A stretch of DNA of 64,000 nt, from positions 248,001 to 312,000 of the forward strand of contig NZ_MWPQ01000040.1 in assembly GCF_002028545.1 (NCBI RefSeq), given 5' to 3'. Source of the DNA: Nitrobacter vulgaris. GTDB lineage: Bacteria; Pseudomonadota; Alphaproteobacteria; Rhizobiales; Xanthobacteraceae. Shown in pieces: positions 27,336 through 37,059 of this stretch (positions within the stretch are counted from its first letter, which is position 1; every line of letters starts with the position of its first letter). Both the position numbers and the translations under genes were made by a program. The notes beneath the pieces are model-generated. The model was not told where the DNA came from and did no database searches. It was given only the letters and a program-made list of their open reading frames with translations.

Positions 27336-28136
27336 ATGCGCATAGCCACCTGGAACGTCAATTCGGTCCGGCAGCGCCTGGATCACCTGCTCGCCTGGCT
27401 GCGGGAGACCGCGCCCGATGTCGTCTGTCTCCAGGAAATCAAATGCGTTGATGAACAATTCCCGCGCGAAGCCATTGAGGCGCTCGGCTACAATGTGGTG
27501 ACGCACGGTCAGAAGACTTTTAATGGCGTGGCGCTGCTATCGAAGTTCCCGTTCGACGAAACCCGGCCCCGGCTGGCCGGCGATGACGACGACGTACAGT
27601 CGCGATTCCTTGAAGGCGTTGTCTCACTCAAACAAGGGGTCGTCCGGATCGCCTGTCTCTATTTGCCCAATGGAAATCCGCCGAACACCGATAAATATCC
27701 TTACAAACTCAAGTGGATATCCCGACTTATTGAGTATTCAAAAGAGCAGCTGAAAAGCGAAGAATCCTTCGTACTTGCGGGCGATTTTAACGTCATCCCT
27801 ACAGCGGGTGACGTGTACAACCCTTCCGCATGGGTCGATGATGCCTTGTTTCGCCCGCAAACACGGCAAGCGTTTCAGACGTTGCTCGGGCTGGGCCTGA
27901 CCGACGCGTTACGAGCGGTGTCGGATGCCGCGGGGGAATATACCTTCTGGGATTATCAGGCCGGCGCCTGGCAGAAGAACAACGGATTGCGGATCGATCA
28001 TCTGTTGCTGTCGCCGCAGGCCAGTGACCGGCTCAGCGGAGTAGGAATCGATCGTCATGTCCGCGGCTGGGAGAAGGCGTCGGACCATGTTCCCGTCTGG
28101 ATCGATCTGGAGCTGGACCCCGCCGGACAGCCTTAG
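27336..28136 (+). CDS. xthA: exodeoxyribonuclease III
   Basis: 266 residues. An AP endonuclease and 3'-5' exonuclease of base-excision repair. It starts at MRIATWNVNSVRQRL, the usual N-terminus; a 13-residue upstream extension is unlikely. Catalytic motifs: LQEIKCVDEQFP (metal Glu), LAGDFNVIP (Asp/Asn), LRIDHLLLS and the C-terminal SDHVPVWIDL (His). Length is typical. It probably has its own promoter in the 100 bases after erpA. Confidence 0.95.
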   Translation: MRIATWNVNSVRQRLDHLLAWLRETAPDVVCLQEIKCVDEQFPREAIEALGYNVVTHGQKTFNGVALLSKFPFDETRPRLAGDDDDVQSRFLEGVVSLKQGVVRIACLYLPNGNPPNTDKYPYKLKWISRLIEYSKEQLKSEESFVLAGDFNVIPTAGDVYNPSAWVDDALFRPQTRQAFQTLLGLGLTDALRAVSDAAGEYTFWDYQAGAWQKNNGLRIDHLLLSPQASDRLSGVGIDRHVRGWEKASDHVPVWIDLELDPAGQP

Positions 28137-28200
28137 CGACGCAGTCTTCTTGTTTTCGAGATTTCAGAGCTATACGGCGGACCGCTACCGCACTTCCGCG

Positions 28201-29016
28201 CTAGTCCCGCCGTCCCTGCACCCAGTGCTCCAGCATCTGCAGCGCCATGGCGCGGTCGTCTTCCGAAGCCTTCGCGATCGCCTTATTGTAACTCTCGGTG
28301 ATCCAGGTCTCGTCCGGCTGAGCGGCATCGCGTGCCAGCGTCAGCCACATCAGCCCGCGCGCAGCCTGCCGGGGTAACTGATCGCCGACAAACAGCATCT
28401 TGCCGAGCATCGCCTGCGCCTGATGCTGGCCCTTTTGCGCCGCAAGACCTAGCCAACGAGCGCCGTACTTGACATCGTGAGGAGCTCCGACCCCTTTCAG
28501 ATAAAGCCGCGCCAGATCGTATTGCGCATCGGCATTGCCGAAGTAGGAGGCCGCATAGGAAAACATCTCTCGCGCGCGCTCGGCGTCGCGCTTGATGGTC
28601 GAGTTAGGAATCCCCTGTAGGTAATAGCGTCCAAGCGCAACAAACGCATTGGCCACAACGGGGGCCTGCGGTGCCGAAGGGCTGTCCTCGGCATGCGCAT
28701 TGGCAATACGGCTGAAGTACTGGAAAGCGCGTAGATCATCCTGGGTGACGCCATCGCCGTTGGCGTACATACGCCCCAGCCGCCACTGGGCAATCGGGTG
28801 CCCACCCTCGGCCGCATACTGCAGGGCTGTCAACGACGCGCTCGGGGCCACCGCCTTTTTCAGCGTCTCCCCACCAGCGAGGGGCGCAGAGGCTACGGGA
28901 AGCGCCGCGGCGGCATCCTGCTGTCCGGCCACGGTTCCATCGAAGGCAAAGGCCGACGCGCTCACGCACGCCACGCTCCACGCCAACGCAAAAGCTGTGC
29001 TCCTAGCCATCCGCAT
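28201..29016 (-). CDS. exoR: ExoR-like periplasmic Sel1-repeat regulator
   Basis: 271 residues. Signal peptide (cleavage near SAFAFD), then Sel1-like repeats: LQYAAEGGHPIAQWRLGRMYANG, AFQYFSRIANAHA, VALGRYYLQGI, AQYDLARLYLKGVG and GARWLGLAAQKGQHQAQAMLG. In Sinorhizobium ExoR is a periplasmic inhibitor of the ExoS/ChvI two-component system and controls succinoglycan and motility. Length and repeat layout match. No exoS/chvI genes are in this window. In Bradyrhizobiaceae the target pathway may differ, so the regulatory role is inferred. It is convergent with xthA. Confidence 0.85.
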   Translation of the reverse strand: MRMARSTAFALAWSVACVSASAFAFDGTVAGQQDAAAALPVASAPLAGGETLKKAVAPSASLTALQYAAEGGHPIAQWRLGRMYANGDGVTQDDLRAFQYFSRIANAHAEDSPSAPQAPVVANAFVALGRYYLQGIPNSTIKRDAERAREMFSYAASYFGNADAQYDLARLYLKGVGAPHDVKYGARWLGLAAQKGQHQAQAMLGKMLFVGDQLPRQAARGLMWLTLARDAAQPDETWITESYNKAIAKASEDDRAMALQMLEHWVQGRRD

Positions 29017-29700
29017 AACGCAACTTCTCGAACATCCCGCCCGAATAGGTCAGGGTACCACTAAACATTTGTCCAAACTGCCGAGCGTATTTTGTGCGCT
29101 CGCCGGATGTAGGATTAGTCGCGCCGATCCGCCATTCGGTCTCGCGGTCAAGGCATCGGGCAAAAATCAAATTTACGTCAGAAGGCCGGCCGACCGCCGT
29201 TACGATCCGCGTGTCGCCAACAACGATCGCGAGCCCGGCAGGGTTAAGAGAAACGATCCATCGCGCGCCATACGAACCCGAACGGCCGGGCACGCGCTTC
29301 TGACCTTCCGCGAGGTGACGGTTCGACAGCCTGCCCTTGATGCCCGCCTCGACGTCCATCGCGAACCCACTCCTCCCAGCGGCCATTTTTTCTGAAGACG
29401 CTTCCGGGACGTCCGAGCCACCAAAAGCGCCAGCCTTTTAGCCGACGGGTAAATTCTTCACGAAGGGGTGTGGCTAAATAGCGGCGTCTGCAAGAGCCAC
29501 CTGTTTGTAGGGTTAAATGACCGGCTGGTGTTGCGACCTGGCAACAACGATATCGCGGGGCAACATGCTCTGTTGCTCTGCGATATGTACCCTCAATCAA
29601 TAACTCGCGCGGATTCTGACCGAGCAATGTCCAGTTTTGCGGTAGTCCGAGCAGGCTAAATCCGAGCCTGCGCGGTTGCTGTCCAAACCCGCTATTGCTC
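29017..29700. other. 684-base stretch between the exoR-like gene and lpd
   Basis: No confident gene. A 127-codon minus-strand frame (29003-29386) overlaps the exoR start by 14 bases. Its product (with WIVSLNPAGLAIVVGDTRIV and WRIGATNPTSGERTKYARQF) has no known domain and a weak start, so it stays a possibility only. A small inverted repeat GCAGGCT/AGCCTGC at 29651-29671 lies after the lpd stop and may help end that transcript, although it lacks a T tract. Confidence 0.35.
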
Positions 29701-31122
29701 TTACATGTTCAGCACGCGCCCGTAGGCGTCGAGGACCGCTTCCTTCATCATTTCCGAGAGCGTCGGATGCGGGAAGATGGTGTGCATCAATTCCTGCTCG
29801 GTCGTCTCCAGGTTCATCGCAACCACGTAACCCTGGATCAGTTCGGTGACTTCCGCGCCGACCATGTGCGCGCCGAGCAATTGCCCAGTCATCTTGTCGA
29901 AGATGACCTTCACCAGCCCCTGATCCTCGCCCAGCGCGATGGCCTTGCCGTTGCCTGCGAACGGGAAGCGGCCGACACGGATGTCCTTGCCCGCCTCCTT
30001 GGCCTTGGCTTCGGTCAGGCCGACAGACGCGATTTGCGGGTGACAATAAGTGCAACCCGGGATCAGCAGCTTGTCCATTGGGTGCGTTTTCAGCCCCTTG
30101 ATGGTTTCGATGCAGATGACCCCCTCATGCTCGGCCTTATGCGCCAACATCGGCGGTCCCGCGACATCGCCGATCGCGTAAATGCCAGGTACGTTGGTTC
30201 TGCCATGGCCGTCGATCACGATGCAGCCACGATCAGTTTTCACGCCGAGCTTTTCCAATCCGAGATTTTCGATATTGCCGACCACGCCGACCGCCGAAAT
30301 CACCCGCTCGAACTCGGCGGTAACCGGCTTGCCATCGCCTGCGTCAATGGTGGCGACGACGCTGTCCGCCTTCCTGTCGAGCTTGGTCACCTTGGCACCG
30401 GTCATGATCTTGATGCCCTGCTTCTCGAACTGCTTGCGGGCAAGGCCGGCGATCTCGGCATCCTCCACGGGGAGGATCTGCGGCAGCACCTCAACAACTG
30501 TGACCTCGGCCCCCATGGTGCGGAAGAATGAGGCGAATTCGATGCCGATCGCGCCGGAGCCGACGACGAGCAGGGACTTGGGCACGCGATCGGGCACCAT
30601 CGCCTCGAAATAGGTCCAGACCAGCTTCTGGTCGCCTTCCAGCCCCGGCAGCACGCGCGGCCGCGCCCCGGTCGCGACGATGATGTGCTTGGCCTGATAG
30701 CTGCCCGCACCCAGCACGCCCTTCGGCGCATCGGCGCTGCCCGCCTTCACCGTGATCCTTCCGGGCGCATCGATGGATGCATCGCCCCAGATCACGGTGA
30801 TCTTGTTCTTCTTCATCAGGAAGCCGACGCCTTCGTTGAGGCGCTTGGACACGCCGCGTGAGCGCTGCACGACGGCCTTCGGATCGTAGCTCACATTCTC
30901 CGCCGACAGGCCGTAATCCTTGGCATGCTGCATGTAATGATAGATTTCCGCCGAGCGCAGCAGCGCCTTGGTCGGAATGCAGCCCCAGTTCAGGCAGATG
31001 CCGCCGAGATGTTGCTTCTCGACGATTGCTGTCTTGAATCCAAGCTGGGCGGCACGGATCGCGGTGACGTAACCGCCCGGACCGGAGCCAATGATGACGA
31101 TGTCGAAGGAGGTATCAGGCAT
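29701..31122 (-). CDS. lpd: dihydrolipoyl dehydrogenase (E3)
   Basis: 473 residues. FAD enzyme that reoxidises the lipoyl groups of the pyruvate dehydrogenase complex with NAD. The FAD loop IIGSGPGGYVTAIRAAQLG starts the protein. The redox disulfide is GGICLNWGCIP (Cys43, Cys48). The NAD loop is VVGSGAIGIEFASFF, and the catalytic His-Glu pair is in HTIFPHPTLSEMM near the C-terminus. It closes the pdh operon but is separated from pdhC by an ompA-like gene and a small ORF. A fossil copy of its first 20 codons lies at 32213-32275. Confidence 0.96.
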   Translation of the reverse strand: MPDTSFDIVIIGSGPGGYVTAIRAAQLGFKTAIVEKQHLGGICLNWGCIPTKALLRSAEIYHYMQHAKDYGLSAENVSYDPKAVVQRSRGVSKRLNEGVGFLMKKNKITVIWGDASIDAPGRITVKAGSADAPKGVLGAGSYQAKHIIVATGARPRVLPGLEGDQKLVWTYFEAMVPDRVPKSLLVVGSGAIGIEFASFFRTMGAEVTVVEVLPQILPVEDAEIAGLARKQFEKQGIKIMTGAKVTKLDRKADSVVATIDAGDGKPVTAEFERVISAVGVVGNIENLGLEKLGVKTDRGCIVIDGHGRTNVPGIYAIGDVAGPPMLAHKAEHEGVICIETIKGLKTHPMDKLLIPGCTYCHPQIASVGLTEAKAKEAGKDIRVGRFPFAGNGKAIALGEDQGLVKVIFDKMTGQLLGAHMVGAEVTELIQGYVVAMNLETTEQELMHTIFPHPTLSEMMKEAVLDAYGRVLNM

Positions 31123-31140
31123 GGCTTCTGCTTTCTGTCC

Positions 31141-32106
31141 TCAATTCGTGGCGTCTACCAGCTCGACCCGCCGGTTCAGCGCACGACCTTCTTCGGTGCG
31201 GTTGGTCGCCATCGGGGAGGCCATCCCGACTCCAAGTGGAGTCAGACGCGCCGCGACGACGCCATAGTCGCGGCTAAGGGTCTCAACAATGGATCGTGCG
31301 CGGCGATACGACAGGTCGCGGTTGTAGTCGAGCGCTCCCTTGGAATCGGTATGCCCGACAATCAGCACTTTCATATTGGGCTGCTCATTTAAGAGCTTGG
31401 CGATCTCTTCGATCTGCGGTTTCGAATCGGAACGCATGGTGTCTTTGTCGAAGTCGAACAGGATGCCGTGAACCGCGACACGTCCCTGTGCCATGATATC
31501 ACGCTGCATGGCGGACGAGTCCACCACCACCATCCGTTCCTCCATTGGCTTGACTTCGGTGATTTCGAGAAGCGCCAGTGCACGGTCCTTGAGCGGTCCA
31601 CCACCCGAGCGGTGCATGATGACATAGAGCGAGGCATAGACGTCGCCTTCGGCCCGCTTGAGTCGCGCGGCAATGTAGCGCTGGTCGGCCTGCTGGTCTC
31701 CGAACAGCATGTAGAGCGGGTCGCCGGCGATAGCGAGGCTGAAGTTTCGCCCGCCGCATGCCTCGCGCTCGCAAGTGAAGAGCGTCTCGAAGCCGGCTTT
31801 CTTGATCGCCTGCTCGTAGTTGCGGAACACCTCCAATGCCGCGCGGCCTTCCGGCATCTTGTAGGAGATCTGCGTGAACTTACCCTCCAGCGGGGTCACG
31901 GAATTTGGATTCCTATCCTTTCCGCCGTGATCTCTAACGGGCGCGGTCACAAGCTTGTAATCAGTAAACGCTTCCTGCTTGTACCGGGTGATCTCCGAGC
32001 CGTCATAACGCGGCAGCAACGGATGATCCTTGCCGCCCTTGATGTCCGCTGCTTGCACGGACGCCGCGACCAGAACCACACCAAGAGACATCAGGAAGGT
32101 CCGCAT
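31141..32106 (-). CDS. OmpA-family outer-membrane or periplasmic protein
   Basis: 321 residues from the ATG at 32106, preceded by GAAGGAA; an upstream in-frame start at 32160 adds a non-signal extension. The signal peptide ends near SVQAAD. The middle part (about 30-200) is a domain I do not recognise, with two Cys (LFTCEREACGG). The C-terminal OmpA domain (about 215-320) has GILFDFDKDTM, the peptidoglycan-binding HTDSKGALDYNRDLSYRRA and NRRVELVD. It should anchor the envelope to peptidoglycan. The gene is 18 bases before lpd, between two copies of the lpd 5' end, so it seems to have entered an existing pdh operon (inference). Confidence 0.88.
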   Translation of the reverse strand: MRTFLMSLGVVLVAASVQAADIKGGKDHPLLPRYDGSEITRYKQEAFTDYKLVTAPVRDHGGKDRNPNSVTPLEGKFTQISYKMPEGRAALEVFRNYEQAIKKAGFETLFTCEREACGGRNFSLAIAGDPLYMLFGDQQADQRYIAARLKRAEGDVYASLYVIMHRSGGGPLKDRALALLEITEVKPMEERMVVVDSSAMQRDIMAQGRVAVHGILFDFDKDTMRSDSKPQIEEIAKLLNEQPNMKVLIVGHTDSKGALDYNRDLSYRRARSIVETLSRDYGVVAARLTPLGVGMASPMATNRTEEGRALNRRVELVDATN

Positions 32107-32212
32107 CTTTTTTCCTTCACAGGATTTAGTCTGACTTATAGCCTGCACGTCTTTTACCAAGCGCAGACCGCACGATTCGCGCCAGTCCCGTCATCGGCTC
32201 TGCGGCGGGCGA

Positions 32213-32275
32213 CGCGGCGACATAACCGCCGGGCCCAGAACCGATGATGATGACGTTGAAGGACGTATCAGTTAT
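32213..32275 (-). pseudogene. fossil of an lpd 5' end
   Basis: Read on the minus strand, 21 codons give I-TDTSFNVIIIGSGPGGYVAA, nearly the same as the start of the intact Lpd (MPDTSFDIVIIGSGPGGYVTA). The match stops sharply after this; the frame then runs into unrelated residues and a stop. The start codon is ATA, and the third positions differ at many sites from the intact copy. So the fossil is old or comes from a diverged lpd. It begins exactly at the stop of the small ORF that follows pdhC, which suggests that lpd once followed here directly. Confidence 0.75.
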
Positions 32276-32643
32276 TTCCTGGTAGTTATTTGTTCAATTG
32301 CGGCGTCGGCGACGACTGTCTTGGCTATTTTCACAAGCCGCGCTGTCCAGACCTTTCCGTAGCCGGTCTTAAATCCCTTGCCGTTCCAAACACGCGCAAT
32401 ATCGTCAGCCGACACAAAGTTGCATTTCCTCGCCAACGCAAGTTCTGTTCGAAGTCTACTTAAGTATATCGTCCAACCCGACGTTTTCATCCCGAGTTCA
32501 AGTCTGTCGCTGCTACTAACTTCGTAACGACGAAGAGCGGCCTTTTCCTTCTCCATAGTCTCAATCTGTCTCATGACTCTGTTTGCGAGCGCCGTAGAAT
32601 CTCGCTCACCAATTGGCTGACGCGCTCTTCTTTTATTGCGCAT
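32272..32643 (-). CDS. small basic protein, recombinase-tail-like, between pdhC and the lpd fossil
   Basis: 123 residues, no signal peptide, very basic. The last third (VSADDIARVWNGKGFKTGYGKVW followed by TARLVKI) has the shape of the helix-turn-helix end of large serine recombinases, where a similar IAxxLNxxGIxTxxGxxWxxxxV pattern binds DNA; this likeness is weak and by eye only. The ATG lies one base after the pdhC stop (TGATATG), so translation may be coupled. Codon use is much more AT-rich than in the flanking pdh genes, a sign of foreign origin or decay. No catalytic serine domain is present. Confidence 0.55.
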   Translation of the reverse strand: MRNKRRARQPIGERDSTALANRVMRQIETMEKEKAALRRYEVSSSDRLELGMKTSGWTIYLSRLRTELALARKCNFVSADDIARVWNGKGFKTGYGKVWTARLVKIAKTVVADAAIEQITTRK

Positions 32644-32644
32644 A

Positions 32645-34009
32645 TCACACCATCATCATCACGGGGTTTTCGATCAGTGTCTTGAACGCGCCGATCAGCT
32701 CCGCGCCGAGCGCGCCGTCCACCGCGCGGTGATCACAGGACAGCGTTACGCTCATGATGTGCGCGGCCTCGATCTTGCCGCCCCGCACGACTGCGCGCTC
32801 CTCGCTGGCGCCGACCGCGAGGATGGTGGCGTGCGGCGGGTTGATGACGGCGGTGAAATCCTTGATGCCGTACATGCCGAGATTCGAGACCGCCGTGGTG
32901 CCGCCCTGATATTCCTCGGGCTTGAGCTTTCGCGCCCGCGCCCGCGCGGCGAAGTCCTTCATTTCGGACGAGATCGCAGAGAGCGATTTTGCTTCCGCCT
33001 TGCGGATAATCGGCGTGATCAAGCCGCCCGGCATCGCAACCGCGACTCCGACATCGGAATGCTTGTGTTTAAGCATACCACCTTCCGTCCAGCTGACGTT
33101 GGCATTCGGCACGCGCTGCAACGCCACCGCCATCGCCTTGATGACGAAGTCGTTGACCGAGAGCTTGTAGAGCGGCTTCTTCTCCTTGTCCTTCGGCGCC
33201 GACGCGTTGATGTCCTCGCGCGCGGACAGCAGCCGTCCGATGTCGCAGTCCATCGTCAGATAGAAGTGCGGAACGTTCTGGATCGAAGCGGTCAGGCGCT
33301 GCGCGATCGTGCGGCGCATGTTGTCATGCGGGACGAGTTCGTAGGAGCCGTCCTCGAACAGCGACAGAATTTGCTTGTCCGACATCGAAGGCGCGATCGA
33401 AGGCGCACCTGCTGGTGTGGTCGCCGACGCCTTCAAGCCTTTGCCGGATTTCGCCTGCTCCACGTCGCGGGCGACGACACGTCCATGCGGGCCGCTGCCT
33501 TCAATGCGCGCCAGGTCGATGCCGGCTTCGCTTGCGAGCCGCCGCGCCAACGGCGAGGAGAAGATGCGGGCGTGACCGTTCGCTCGCTGCGCCGCTTGAG
33601 TTTCTGACGATGCAGGCTTAGGCGCGGGCGCACTGGAGGAAAGGTCGGCGATTCGAGTTGCACCTCCGCTAACAGCTTTCGTGTATGCTTTGGATTCTGC
33701 TTTTGCTTCGGCCTTCGGCTCGCTTTTCGAAGACGCGCCGCCGCCGGCGGCAGCCTTCACGTCCTCGCCGTCACTGGCGAGCACCGCGATCACGTTGTTG
33801 ACTGGCACATCCTGCGTACCTTCCGGCACCAGGATTTTCGCGATGGTGCCCTCATCCACCGCCTCGACTTCCATGGTCGCCTTGTCGGTCTCGATCTCGG
33901 CAATGACGTCGCCAGACCTGACCTTGTCGCCCTCCTTCTTGAGCCACTTGGCGAGGTTGCCCTTTTCCATCGTCGGCGACAGCGCGGGCATCAGAATGTT
34001 AATCGGCAT
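32645..34009 (-). CDS. pdhC: dihydrolipoamide acetyltransferase (E2 of pyruvate dehydrogenase)
   Basis: 454 residues. An N-terminal lipoyl domain (1-77, lipoyl Lys43 in [11 protein letters not shown]), a Glu/Lys/Ala-rich linker, an E3/E1-binding domain (ARIFSSPLARRLASEAGIDLARIEGSGPHGRVVARDV, about 145-180), and the catalytic acetyltransferase core with SCDHRAVDGALGAELI (His/Asp) near the C-terminus. It passes acetyl groups from E1 to CoA in the cytoplasm. It lies 12 bases after pdhB. One lipoyl domain, as in alphaproteobacterial E2. Confidence 0.96.
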   Translation of the reverse strand: MPINILMPALSPTMEKGNLAKWLKKEGDKVRSGDVIAEIETDKATMEVEAVDEGTIAKILVPEGTQDVPVNNVIAVLASDGEDVKAAAGGGASSKSEPKAEAKAESKAYTKAVSGGATRIADLSSSAPAPKPASSETQAAQRANGHARIFSSPLARRLASEAGIDLARIEGSGPHGRVVARDVEQAKSGKGLKASATTPAGAPSIAPSMSDKQILSLFEDGSYELVPHDNMRRTIAQRLTASIQNVPHFYLTMDCDIGRLLSAREDINASAPKDKEKKPLYKLSVNDFVIKAMAVALQRVPNANVSWTEGGMLKHKHSDVGVAVAMPGGLITPIIRKAEAKSLSAISSEMKDFAARARARKLKPEEYQGGTTAVSNLGMYGIKDFTAVINPPHATILAVGASEERAVVRGGKIEAAHIMSVTLSCDHRAVDGALGAELIGAFKTLIENPVMMMV

Positions 34010-34021
34010 GACTGACCCCGC

Positions 34022-35443
34022 TCACCGATAACAGACGGCCTTGGCCGCCGCGACGACTTCGGCCACCGACGGCAGCGCCAGCTTTTCGAGGTTGGCCGCA
34101 TACGGCATCGGCACGTCCCTGCCCGAAACGCGCGTCACCGGCGCATCGAGATAATCGAATGCGTGCTCCATGATGCGCGCGGCGATCTCGGCGCCGACGC
34201 CAGATTGCTGCCAGCCCTCCTCCACGGTCACCGCGCGGCCGGTCTTCCGCACCGATGCCACGATTGTTTCGGTGTCCATCGGGCGCAGCGTACGCAAGTC
34301 GACGACTTCGGCCTCGATGCCCTCCTTGGCGAGTTCATCCGCGGCCTTCAATGCGTAGGTCATACCGTTCGACCACGAGACCAGCGTAACGTGCTGACCG
34401 GCACGCGCGATCCGCGCCTTGCCGATCGGCAGCACATAGTCGTCGAGTTTCGGCACCGGACCGGTGTGTCCATATAAGATTTCATTTTCGAGGAAAATCA
34501 CCGGATTAGGATCGCGGATCGCGGCTTTCAAAAGTCCTTTGTAGTCGGCGGCGGAATACGGCGCGACCACCTTGAGGCCCGGGATTTGCGAGTACCACGC
34601 CGAATAGTCCTGACTGTGCTGGGCCGCGACGCGCGACGCGGCGCCGTTGGGGCCGCGGAACACGATTCCGCAGCCCATCTGTCCGCCGGACATGTAAAGC
34701 GTCTTGGCAGCCGAATTGATGATCTGGTCGATCGCCTGCATCGCGAAGTTGAAGGTCATGAACTCGACAATCGGCCTCAATCCCGCCATCGCAGCGCCGA
34801 CGCCGACGCCGGCAAAACCGTGCTCCGTGATCGGCGCGTCGATCACCCGCCGCGCGCCGAATTCCTGCAAGAGACCCTGCGACACCTTGTAGGCACCTTG
34901 ATATTCGGCGACCTCTTCCCCCAACAAAAAGACGTTGTCGTCGCGGCGCATCTCCTCGGCCATGGCGTCGCGTAGCGCCTCGCGGATGGTCATGGTCACC
35001 ATCTCGGTGCCGGCAGGAATGTCAGGATCCTCTGGAGTCTCCATCGCCGGTCCGGCAGGCCGTTGCGGATCCGAGATCATCGGCTTGCCCTCGCCAACCG
35101 GCGAACGTGATTCCGCAACTTCCTTCGAAGCGTCCTGGACGGAATCGGCCGATGTTTTTGAAGCCTTCGCTTCGATCTTGCCCAGATCGGCCGCGCTCTC
35201 GCCATCGGCAAGAATGGTTGCGATCGGCGTGTTTACCGCCACGTCCGCGGTTCCTTCGGGAACGAGTATCTTGCCAAGCGTGCCCTCGTCGGTCGCCTCG
35301 ACTTCCATGGTCGCCTTGTCGGTCTCGATCTCCGCGATGACGTCGCCAGACTTGATCGTCTCGCCCTCCCTCTTCAGCCACTTAGCGAGGTTGCCTTTCT
35401 CCATGGTCGGAGAAAGCGCGGGCATCAGAACTTGGATTGGCAT
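34022..35443 (-). CDS. pdhB: pyruvate dehydrogenase E1 beta subunit with lipoyl domain
   Basis: 473 residues. The first 77 residues are a second lipoyl domain (Lys43 in [11 protein letters not shown]) almost identical to that of E2, followed by a linker (80-140) and the E1 beta transketolase domain ([31 protein letters not shown]). An E1 beta carrying its own lipoyl domain is a known alphaproteobacterial trait (for example in Sinorhizobium and Zymomonas) and lets E1 be reductively acetylated in place. The downstream gap to pdhC is 12 bases and the upstream gap to pdhA is 26. Confidence 0.96.
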   Translation of the reverse strand: MPIQVLMPALSPTMEKGNLAKWLKREGETIKSGDVIAEIETDKATMEVEATDEGTLGKILVPEGTADVAVNTPIATILADGESAADLGKIEAKASKTSADSVQDASKEVAESRSPVGEGKPMISDPQRPAGPAMETPEDPDIPAGTEMVTMTIREALRDAMAEEMRRDDNVFLLGEEVAEYQGAYKVSQGLLQEFGARRVIDAPITEHGFAGVGVGAAMAGLRPIVEFMTFNFAMQAIDQIINSAAKTLYMSGGQMGCGIVFRGPNGAASRVAAQHSQDYSAWYSQIPGLKVVAPYSAADYKGLLKAAIRDPNPVIFLENEILYGHTGPVPKLDDYVLPIGKARIARAGQHVTLVSWSNGMTYALKAADELAKEGIEAEVVDLRTLRPMDTETIVASVRKTGRAVTVEEGWQQSGVGAEIAARIMEHAFDYLDAPVTRVSGRDVPMPYAANLEKLALPSVAEVVAAAKAVCYR

Positions 35444-35469
35444 GATCGCTCCGAAAAAGGCTTGCGCGC

Positions 35470-36492
35470 TCAGCGATAAATATCGGTGTAAAGCTCGGAC
35501 GCGTCGGGCTCTGGATCGTTTTGCGCGAAGTCCGCGGCCGTATTGACTATCTCGCGCGCGTCCGCGTCGATCTTCTTCAGATCGTCCTCAGGTAGCTTGG
35601 CCGCCAGCAGCCGGTTGCGGACCTGTTCGATCGGATCCTGATCGTGTCGAACCTTGTCGACCTCCTCGCGCGTACGGTACTTCGCCGGATCCGACATCGA
35701 GTGACCGCGATAACGGTAGGTCTGCATTTCCAGAATGTAGGGACCGTTACCCTCGCGGCACCATTTCACGGCCTTGTCGCCTGCCGCTTTTACGGCCCGA
35801 ACATCCATACCGTCGACCTGTTCGCCGGGAATGTTGAAGGACACCCCGCGCCGGGAAAAATCCGTCTGCGCCGACGAGCGCGTCACGGACGTGCCCATTG
35901 CGTACCGGTTGTTTTCGATGATGTAGACCACCGGGAGTTTCCAGAGCTGCGCCATATTGAAGCTCTCGTAGACCTGGCCCTGATTGGCCGCCCCATCCCC
36001 AAAATAGGTGAGACTGACGCGATCGTTGCCGCGATAACGGTTGGCGAAGGCGAGGCCAGTTCCGAGCGACACCTGCGCGCCGACGATGCCGTGGCCGCCG
36101 TAGAAACGCTTCTCCTTGCTGAACATGTGCATGGAGCCGCCCTTGCCCTTGGAATAGCCGCCGCGCCGCCCGGTCAGTTCGGCCATCACACCCTTGGCGT
36201 CCATGCCGCAGGCCAGCATGTGCCCATGATCGCGATAGCCCGTTATGACCTGATCGCCCTCCTCGAGCGACATCTGCATTCCGACGACGATCGCCTCCTG
36301 GCCGATGTAAAGATGACAAAAGCCGCCGATCGCACCCATTCCGTAGAGCTGACCGGCTTTTTCCTCAAAACGGCGGATCAGCAGCATTTCGCGTAACGCG
36401 TGAAGGTCTTGCTCGCGCGTGAACGAGGGGGGTGGCTGGCTAGTCGAGCCGTTGCCTACCACCTGCGTGACGCTCTTCTTGGATGCGACCAT
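35470..36492 (-). CDS. pdhA: pyruvate dehydrogenase E1 alpha subunit
   Basis: 340 residues. The thiamine-diphosphate half of E1. The cofactor motif runs from [20 protein letters not shown] to VVYIIENN. The loop with [17 protein letters not shown] and the C-terminal [20 protein letters not shown] are characteristic of eukaryote-like E1 alpha. First gene of the operon pdhA-pdhB-pdhC; the 189 bases upstream, which separate it from the ftsB-like gene on the same strand, are AT-richer and likely carry the promoter. Confidence 0.96.
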   Translation of the reverse strand: MVASKKSVTQVVGNGSTSQPPPSFTREQDLHALREMLLIRRFEEKAGQLYGMGAIGGFCHLYIGQEAIVVGMQMSLEEGDQVITGYRDHGHMLACGMDAKGVMAELTGRRGGYSKGKGGSMHMFSKEKRFYGGHGIVGAQVSLGTGLAFANRYRGNDRVSLTYFGDGAANQGQVYESFNMAQLWKLPVVYIIENNRYAMGTSVTRSSAQTDFSRRGVSFNIPGEQVDGMDVRAVKAAGDKAVKWCREGNGPYILEMQTYRYRGHSMSDPAKYRTREEVDKVRHDQDPIEQVRNRLLAAKLPEDDLKKIDADAREIVNTAADFAQNDPEPDASELYTDIYR

Positions 36493-36681
36493 GGCAATTC
36501 CGGATGCGAGAAAGGATCACCCTCTCTAGCCCAAGTCAGGCAACCTTGAAAGCGCGTGATCTTACCGATGTTTGATACGCCACGAAATTCCGTGACCGAA
36601 AATCAGCGGTTTTTGAAATTAGACAAAAGCCTTTTGCGAAAAGGATAGAATACCGCGAGCAATGCGCTCCCAACGGCGTTC

Positions 36682-36999
36682 CTATTTCTGACGGATGATC
36701 TGAATCAGATCGCGCGGATTGGCGTAGTCGAGCTGATAACGGACGCGCTCATCGAGCATGTCGGGGTCGATTCCGCTTGACCTTAAAAGCGCGACCCGCT
36801 TCTCGCCCTCTGCGCGCTCCGCCTTCAGCCGCTCCAGTTCGGACGTCAGCGCAACGATCTCCTGATCTAGCTCCTGCCGCGCATTCAGCCCGTACTTGCC
36901 GATATAGGCGTTAACGCCGAAATAGCCGACGATCATTGCCGCCATCGCATAGAGAGCAAGGCCGGTGAGCAGCGATATGAGTCGTGAGCGCGAAACCAT
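36682..36999 (-). CDS. ftsB: FtsB-type septum formation initiator
   Basis: 105 residues from the ATG at 36999 (MVSRSRLISLL); an in-frame start 45 bases upstream gives an unusual extension. A membrane helix (about 6-30) is followed by a coiled coil (LDQEIVALTSELERLKAERAEGEKRV) and the conserved DIC/FtsB end DPDMLDERVRYQLDYANPRDLI. In E. coli FtsB works with FtsL and FtsQ in the divisome. The position upstream of pdhA, next to the eno/pyrG/kdsA region, is typical for Rhizobiales. Confidence 0.88.
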   Translation of the reverse strand: MVSRSRLISLLTGLALYAMAAMIVGYFGVNAYIGKYGLNARQELDQEIVALTSELERLKAERAEGEKRVALLRSSGIDPDMLDERVRYQLDYANPRDLIQIIRQK

Positions 37000-37059
37000 G
37001 GCTCGACGATGCGGTCGTCCGGTTAATGCTTCGCTAACAACCAAGGGGCACCCAAGTTG

